Positions 36,001-45,000 of a stretch of DNA of 64,000 nucleotides are shown here, piece by piece. Position 1 is the stretch's first letter, and each line of letters opens with the position of its first letter. The translations under genes were made by a program, and so were the position numbers. Origin of the DNA: Symsagittifera roscoffensis (Eukaryota; Xenacoelomorpha; Acoela; Convolutidae); contig NC_087064.1 in NCBI RefSeq assembly GCF_963678635.1, forward strand, positions 38,742,532-38,806,531, read 5' to 3'. Below the pieces are notes generated by a model, which did not search any database, was not told the DNA's origin, and saw nothing but the letters and a program-made list of their open reading frames with translations.

Positions 36001-39000
36001 AAGGACCTAGAAAAGTTCAGTTCAGTGCTAATTTGGGTTTGGTTAAACCCAGAGCAATAATCGATTCTAGTAATGTAGAACCCGACGAGCGGATTGACAT
36101 TTATGCGAACTCCGACATAAAACCAGTGATGAGCTTGGGATTAGAAGATGAAATGGTCGAAAAAATGCAAGCAGTTTTGGAGACTTTGCATCTTATGGTA
36201 GCGGTTGGGTTTTGCAACACGTAATTCAAGTTTTTTTTAAACTTGCAAATTTTTCTCCAATCCGTGGATCATCTTTTATTCACTTGCCTTTTCGAATTCG
36301 AGAATCCTAGAACTTGGTAAACATTAAAAATCACCACGATCATAATTGCTTCCAACCTTGCTTTACGGCTGCTTATAGTCTGAAGCATGGTATTGATCTA
36401 CTTCTGACTGATCAAGAAAAAGCGAACCGAGCAGCTGCGCGAATACAACCTGGCACATACACAGCTGCAAGTGCACACAAAGCCAAGGTACCTTTGATTC
36501 GCCCATGATTTTTGCATCAATTGGAAATTTTGAACAACTCAACGATGTGCGGGTAAATATGTTCCAGTACCAAAATGGAGACTTGATGCCTATGTATATA
36601 TCAAAACGACTGAACAATGATAGCCACATTGAAAATGAGATATTTGACACGGACCTACTTCTCTTGTACGAGCTTGCAAGGCATCATGCTGTACTTATAA
36701 CCGATTTACTATAATTCATCTGTGAAATCAAAGGATATAGGCATCGTCCATGCACGCGCTTATGTAGAAACTGTTTTCACATTAGCTGGAGTCAAGAAGC
36801 TCATGAGCAACACATCCAGTCTTGTAAGGATCATGAGCCTGCCCTAGCTGTCATGCCTTCAGCAGAAAAAGGTACCAACCGATACGAGTTCAAAAAGCTT
36901 CAGGCCTTGTGATTCGTACCACTTGTGATTTACTTCGACTTTGAGTCTTTTCTAAAACCAGTACATTCTTGCCCTGATAATCCCTCGCGATCATCAACCC
37001 GAGTGGTACAAAAACGTGAAGCTTTTGGATACTCATTGGCTGTAATCGACCACGGAAATTCACAGCCCTACTTCCTTGACTATGACAGCTCTGATCAATG
37101 GATGAAAAAGTTTCTTCAACAGTTGCATCAATTAGCGAGAGAGATATATGATCAAAAGCGACGGTTTACTCTATTCCTTGGAAGTCAAGGGTCGTTGCAC
37201 AAAAAAAACATCAACATATTGGATTTGCTGTATACATTATACCAATGAGCACGATAAATGTCTTGACCATTGTCATTTTTCTGGAAAATTTCTGGGATGG
37301 TCAGATGAAAAATGCAATCTAGCAAGAAGAACTGTGAATTTTACCCCAGTCATTGGACATAACATCCAGAACTATGACCTTCACCACGTTTGTCTCGCAT
37401 TGCATGAATGCGAGCCAACCAGTGCAATGAGTGTTATACCAGCACCGACGAAAAATATATATCGCTAAGCATTGGAGTCCTAAATAAAACTATAAAAAGG
37501 AAGAACGGAACTGATCAAAAAGTTTTCGAGTACCTCAGGTTCATTGACTCATGCAAATTCTTCAGTTCTTTCTTGCAAAAATTGGTTGATAATCTGCCAG
37601 TGCAAAAATGTCGATTTTAAACGAGTTTTGCAAATAAGACGGAGGAGCAACGATATCTGATACGACAAAAAGGTTTTCACCCTTATTTGTACATGGCTGA
37701 TAATGGAGAAAAGTTTGCAGAAAAGGAACTGCCGTCCTTGCAACATTAGTCCGATGTTTTGAATGGAGGAAAAGTTGCAGTTACACAAGCAGATCTGGAA
37801 CATGCAAGGAAAGTTTTTAGAGAGTTAAAATGTCAGAACTTGGAGGATTATCACAATTTGTATCTCAACTTGTAAACTTTTGCAATTGTATGTTCGGTTA
37901 GGAATTAAAGTTAAAAAAGTGCACCGTGTGCTGAAGTTTGAACAAGAAGCATGGTTGGAACCATATATCACTCTGAACACGATAAACGCCAACAAGCCAG
38001 AAACAAATTTGAGGAGGGTTTGTACAAACTTTTAAACAACTGTGCTTATGGGAAAACATGCGAGTCAAAGCGCAAACGGATGCTAGTTCGCATAGTTAGA
38101 GATTATCAAGCCGCCTTGCGAGAAATAAGTGCATTCGAGTTAAAATCCTACAACATTTTTGGAGAAAATTTGGCAGCGTTCACATCGAATCCAACAAAAA
38201 TTTTTTGGGACGTGCCGACAATTGTTGGAGCTAGTGTTCTTGATTTAGCAAAGTTTCACATGTATAAATTTCATTATGATATCATGAAAACAAATTTTGA
38301 ATGTCAACTTCTCTATTGTACGAAATAGTCTCCTGTACGAAATCAAAAGTGAAGATTTATACCGCGAAATTTCCGAAAAAAGAAACATTTTGAGTGAACT
38401 TGACCTGTCAAATTACCCGTAGAAGAACCACCCTCTCTACGATCCAAAAAACAAAATGGTTGTTTTAAAATTCAAGGAGTTCCCAGGGGACATAAAAACC
38501 GAATTGATATCCCTCAAACCCAAGCTTTATTCCATTTTGTCCAGGGGTAATCATTTTTATCTGCCTTTTTTGGCGAAAATTTTTTTGAAAAAAAATTTTT
38601 GTCGACGAAAGTTTTTTTGTGACGATCGATTTTTGATTTTTTGAAAGTTTTTAATAATGACTGACTTTAAGGTCACACTTGACCTTCATGTCACTTTTTG
38701 TTGCACCTGGACTTCAAGTTGATGTAGCAGCCACAGAAAAGAAGATTCCAACTTTTTTTTTCACCACATCAGTAGTCATCGTTAAATGGGTTAGTAATCA
38801 TTTAATTATATATTTAGACTGCGGAAAACTGTCAGCCAAAGGTGTATCAAAAGCTGCTCAGAAGATGTTGACGCATCAGCGATATCGAGACACTTTGACC
38901 TCTGGCTCGTTATTCAAAACTGAAAACAGTCGATTCGCATCCGAGTCACACAATCTGCAAACTGTGACTTCGACGAAAACATCGTTATCAGCATTTGATG

Positions 39001-42000
39001 ACAAACGCTACATCCTCGATGATGGCCAGCAGACTCTTCTCTACGGTTACAAAATCATCGTGGGTCAAACTGCGATTGGCATTGATGATAGCGATGACAA
39101 CGCCGCCGCTGCAAATTCGGACCCAACTGATGATGACGATTTGGAAAAATGCATGCCAATTTTTGAAGATGGTCAACAGCCAGTGTCGTGGGTTTTTGAC
39201 GTTCTCCTATATGGGGTGTCTGAAGAATTCGCTAACACTCAAAACGTTGATTGGGACCATCCGGAAAATGATGATGACTACTCTGAGGATAGTTTTGCTG
39301 TTGAAAGCATACAACCACATCGTTCGCTTCGACAATTGATGGACCAGGTCAATAGCAGTTGGCAAACTCCAGACCCCGGTCTGATTCGGGCAGCAGAAAC
39401 CAACGACAGTGATATAGATAGCGGTGATATTGCCGATCTGGAGGCCAATACTTCCGACGAGGACCAGTCGTCATTCTTCAACGATTCATTTTCGATTATG
39501 AAGCAGTTGAACCACGGTCAAAAACTCGGCGAGTATAATAAAACACAAAAAAACAGTATGAACTTTTGTATAGTAAATAAAATTCAGTAATTTGATAAGA
39601 GATTTGTGTGTACAGAAAATTTGACCTACCGCTATTCCGTGTTTAGTGCGTATTTAAGTGCGAGATTTTGTTCCAGTTTTGGAACCCAGTTAATCGGGGA
39701 TATATTCATTTTCAATTAAACGAAAGTGTTTCCAGCATACTTTTGTATCTAATTGTACGTAAATTGAAATTTAAGAAGAATTGAGCAAACGGGAAAAAGC
39801 GCAGTGAAACAGCAGTTGTTATTGGAAGGAAGATTTAGCAAATCCTTTCCAACATCAAATATATAAACACAACGTTCAGTGGGAATACTCAATAATATAT
39901 CGAAACTTTACATGAGGACTATTAGTTATAAAATAAACTCGTGGTGACAATTTGGATTTTTACATCGTGACCATTGGTTGTCAGATAATGCATAGTGACC
40001 ATTTTGATCTATACCTAATGGTCATCCATGTATGACAACCCACCCCGATCCTAATGCACTATATGCATACTACTAGTACCTGCCCACTTTGTCCAAATTT
40101 TTGCGATTACAGATTAATTTCAATCTGAATTGTTCTAACTAAAAACAGGAACCTCAATGCTTAGCAAAGTTCACTTACCAAATTGATACAAGCTTTAAAA
40201 TAACTTAAAACATTTCATAAGTTTTATAGCTGCAATAGTTTTAGAATTTTTTTTTGCAATTCAATTTAATTATGAAAGAGTTTGAAATAATTCAAAGTTT
40301 CGTAGCTTAAACAGCTCGCTTAGAAAATTTAGAATTTTTTGTGAACCATTTCACTCTACCAAATATTTTGAAATTTTTTTGAAAAAAACCATAGCTTGAA
40401 AAGCGTGCCTAAAAAACTTAACTTGTTTGCGAACCGATTCAACCTAGATTATTTTGAAGTATCCGGGCTTGAAAATAGTTCGCATCGAAAAACTTGAAAT
40501 TTTCGCAACCGATTCTTTCTATGAATTAACTTGAAATAATTCAAAGATTGAATAGCTTTGTTGAGTCCCTTCGTGAACAGATTCTTTGTAAAAAATAATC
40601 TCATATATATAAATAATTTTCAAATCTCATAGCTGGAACACATTGAAACTAAAAACGCGTTGTTTCTTAATTTGAGTTAATTTTAGTTCATCAAAACTTG
40701 CGCTGAAACTACCGAGTCATTTAGTGACAAAGTTTGTCACTAATTGAATGTGTAGTTTCAGCGTAGTTTTTGACTGACGAACGCCATAAATATTTAAAAT
40801 TTTGGGGTGAAATATTTGGCGCGAAAAACAAAATACTACTAATGCGTTAATTGTCCGTTTTCCCATTGTGGCGGGGTTAGACATCCGGAAAGTGCGTAAA
40901 CAATGGTTCAGATGATGGCATTCTGAATAGCATTCAAGCTATTAAATAGAGGATACCACGTTTTTCCATGCCATTCGATCAAGGCAGTCTGTGGATATGA
41001 GGGCTAAAGTGTTCAGGTGTCGTTTAACACAGTCGATCCAGTGTTTTTAGGCCGTGCTGCTGGTCTTTCCTGGGGACTGTAATATGGTCTGTTGATTTTA
41101 GGGCATGGTCATTTTCTCTTCGGTGAACATGGCCATACCATCGTATCCACGGCCGCACTTGTAGCTTGTCCAGATCAATAACATCTGTCATTTAATTTCC
41201 TCTTTTGTTGCTAACTCTGTCTTTTTAAGTGACACCGGCTATCCTACGCAGAGTTTTCATGTCAGAAGTTGTAATAAAGCTGCATTTTGCCTGGGTCTGC
41301 ACTCAGATTTCAGACAATACATCAGAACAGACCGGAGACAAGCTCCGTGGATATGACGTTTGTAATCAAGTCAATATCTTTTGCTACCATTTCGTCTTGA
41401 AAGCTGCTATTCTGACCGATGATGCACGTATTGCGTCAATTTCCACATAAGTCATATCACCCAGATAGCAAAACTCTTTGACAGTACTAAGATTTCCAAA
41501 TTGATTAATCCGTAGATTAGCATTCTGGTTTGAGTAATATAATTGGAAGGATTATTGCATCTTGGACAAAGATAATCAGTTTTATGTTAAGGTATTTTCC
41601 TCAGGCTACTTCAATTTTTATGCAAGCATTGATTACAAGAAATGGCACCCATAAAATAACTTGAAAATTTTCAAAGTTTGGCAGCTTGCTCAGAAAACTT
41701 AAACTTTTCGCGAACCGATTCGTTCTTTGAATTTTTGTTCTTATCGATTTGCACTTACGATTTGCACGTACTTAGGACACCTCCATGGTTTTCTATCTCT
41801 TATTTGTGTAGAGAAAAAGTCTTCAAATCCTCTAATAACTAAAAGTGCATTCATACCTTTGATGCATTTATCAATGCACTATTGTACAATTGCAATTTTT
41901 GAGCTCAATTTTATTTATGTTAAGTTAGAAAACTTGCGCTTTCCAGTTATGACAGTTGAAATGGCGCAAAAAACTTGCACGGTTTCTTGGTTTGAAAACT

Positions 42001-45000
42001 TGTTTTGCACGGTTTTTTCATTTTAGCTTTATCAGGGAATAAATAAAATTCGTCATGAACGTAGAGATTACTCTTATATATTTTTCTTGGTTTGACTTTT
42101 CATTTCTTTTTAAGTTGTTTTCATCTTCTAGTTAAAAGGAAGGCCAACTCCACTATCGAACAGCAAAAATGTGATTGTCACGAAAAACGTGATCGACTTC
42201 TAGTTTGGAAAGTTAATCTTAATTTGTAGATTTTGCGTTGAATTGGAAAATTTACTTATTAAGCCAGTTTCTCTAATTAGGTAAATTTTATCACAAAAGG
42301 ACAATGATAAATTGTTCTTCAAGTTTGAAGAGGCTGGTGGCCATTAATTATTTCTTTGAAATTCGAAAGATGATATTTTTTCAACTCACTTAAGTGGGGG
42401 TGAAAAACGTAAATGATAGTTTTAAAATAGATTTTTTTTAAGTTCACCAGCGGAACAGATCTTATCTATTGATAGTTTTCTGATTGGGTTAGAACTATCA
42501 ATAAAGAATCAGTCGGAAAATATTCTTGAAATTGAAAGCGCTAAAGAGTAGCCGTCAACTGATGTATGTTGGTTTGTTTGGGATGTATTTTTTAGGAAAA
42601 GTATTAAAATTTGTTCTGGCAAATTTACTTTTTCGAGGTTTGACTTCTAGATTTCTCGAAAGTGGAATTTAATTGTCTGACTTCCCAGCAAAATTACAAA
42701 TTTACTTATTGATCCAGTTTTCTCAAATTTGGTTTTTTATAAAATGGTCAATTTTAAATTGTTCTGGAAATTAAAAGAGCGTTAAGGCTATCTTTTTTTG
42801 GGATAAGTTGAGATTTATAGTTTTTTTTTTCAAAAAACAAGTCAGTATGTTTTTCTGTTATTTAGCAATTCAAGCTACAATTCAAATTCATTTGCTAAAA
42901 GGTAAATTACGCTCCGCGATATCCAATGTGCAAATGGATAGAAAAAGCGTAACTGACTTAATTTCATATGTGGATTTAATTTTAAGACATGCCAGCGCTA
43001 TAAAAAACTACCTATCTATCTCGTTTTGGTTTGAAAAGCGGTTGGTTTTTTAAAATCGTGTCTATCATTGAAGGTTTTTGAATCTCAAATCTGAAATCTG
43101 CAAAACAAATAATTAAGAAATTCCGAATAATGTGACTGACTTGCGTGAGGGCTTGTTTAGAACAAACTGCGAAGACAGATGGTCGGTATAAGATGCAATA
43201 TTCCAACATTTCTGTCAATCAGTTGTTTGCAAAGGAAACAAATGTGAACAGCATGCCGGAATTATCCTCATCACAAAAACCTCACCAGCCTGCACATCAA
43301 GCTAAATTTGCCCCTAATGGAGTTGCTGCTGTCATTGGTTCAAAACCCACAGCAACCAACTCCGCGTCAGCTGCCGCTCTAAACAACAAAGCCCAAAATT
43401 CCCAGCCGCACTTCGGCCAATCTTTCCCACATAAACAACCCGTGCAGACCCAACTACAACACTTTATAAAAGACTTGCATAGTTCCCAAGATCAAAAATT
43501 ACAGCAAACAGGTGAAAAGATACAAACTAGCTCAGAAAACATTGGGCCTAATGGTGACGGTATCTCTCCTGAGTTGTCAATGGATCATAAAAAGTCAAAC
43601 AGCATCTGCATCCCCCAACCAGTTCTCAAAGAGAGCGTTGTCTCCGGCAACAGCAGTAACACCAGTTCATATCAAAGCCACCGCTTAAATGAGGGAGACA
43701 GCAGCAGTGGCACAACTGAGGACTTGTTTGATGACCAGTTTGCCGCAATTACCAAGGTTAGTGCGCATGACCTCTTACTTGGACAGTATTCTCAAACGAA
43801 GGGAGTGGCGGAAATATATACAGTGCTGATTTAAATTATCCGGAAAAAACGAAAAAGTGAACAGAAGTTAATTTAAATTTTTACCAGAAATGTCAAGGTC
43901 CAATTTGTATAAGTCGCGATGATTTTTTTCGTTTTCAGGAAAAGTCTTTCAACATTTGTTCAGGCCCAAGTTTACTTTTTCGCGGTTTGACTTTTGATTT
44001 CTTCTTCAGTTCAGTTCATTTCCTTTGTTAAAAGGAAGGCAAATTCCACTTTTGAGCAGAATAGGATAAAGGTCACGAAAAGCATGATCGATTCATACTT
44101 TCGAAAATGGAATTTAATTTTCAGATTTCCCAGCGAAATAAAAAAATTACCTTTTGATCCAGTTTTCTCAAATTGAGTTTACTTTATCGAAAAAGTACCA
44201 ATCATTAATTGCTCCAGAAATTCAAAGAGTTTTATGAACAGCTATTTTTTCTGTGGCGTTTGAATTTGGAGATTTTTCCAAAAAGAAAAAATAGAATTTT
44301 TTTTTCTGTTGAATTGCGTTCATTGACTCTTTTCCACCAGTCTGTTGGCTATGTTTTAGTTAATCAAGAATTACGCCGAACCTACCTGTCCACCATTGAC
44401 ACCATAAGAATGGTATACTCCCACAAAGTTTGGCACAACGTTTAAAAATTGTTTTTTAATTTAAAAAAATTGGTGTTTTATTTACTAAAGACGATCTTTT
44501 TGTCTATTAAACAAAAGTTAATTAGTTTACACAAGTTTTTGGAGCTTCCTTATGGTTTGTTGAGCTACATAAGGGGCTCACTTCGATCTGATAATATCAG
44601 TGATTGACTAGGTAGTTTCAGCGTAATTCTCGTTAAGTTAAAAACGCCAAAAAAATCAATTTTGGGTGAAATTTTGGTTCTGACTTTCGCCACACAAATT
44701 GCACCATAATGATTTTGGTAACTTGCTCTCCTCTTTTTTGCCTAATCTCAACCCAATTTGAGAAAAAAGCGTTTTGAATTTCTAATTTAATGCGTTTTGT
44801 CCGGATAATTCAAATCAGGACCAATGTGCTTGTTCTTTTTTAATTGAAAGTATCTACAAAATATTTTTTTTCTTTTGAAAGTATCCAAAATATGGGCTCG
44901 AAGTTTTTAACAGTGCTATTAATTTAATGTCATTATATTATATTTAAGAGTCGATAAACGCAGTGAAGACTCTTATTTAGGCCGATGTTTTTTCAGGAAA

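Larger units (their letters stand above)
19469..40083. mobile_element. Polinton/Maverick element, decayed, about 20.6 kb
   Basis: It is bounded by terminal inverted repeats (19469-19633 and 39911-40083). The full Polinton toolkit is recognisable. On the minus strand are the adenovirus-type protease, double-jelly-roll major capsid protein, small basic protein, penton-like minor capsid protein, retroviral-type integrase and A32-like packaging ATPase. On the plus strand is protein-primed DNA polymerase B. Polintons are self-synthesising transposons related to virophage-like and adeno-like viruses. Almost every gene is broken by shifts or stops, so this is a fossil. A 2.9-kb block between ATPase and polymerase is tandemly repeated (27231-33685). 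Removing the extra copies would give an element of about 15 kb. No matching 6-bp target duplication was found. Confidence 0.9.
17871..43160 (+). other. DCP1 intron 3
   Basis: A 25.3-kb intron, GTTAAT to TTGTTTAG. It contains a CTAT microsatellite, fragments at 18180-19110, the whole Polinton relic (19469-40083), a diverged satellite, a LINE fragment and copies of a dispersed repeat. Confidence 0.75.

Noticed and set aside
19460-40090. 6-bp target site duplication of the Polinton
   Set aside because: The bases outside the two inverted repeats do not match; the duplication may have decayed or the ends may be misplaced.
43757-43834. Open continuation of DCP1 exon 4
   Set aside because: A good donor at 43756/43757 and phase agreement with exon 5 make this intronic.
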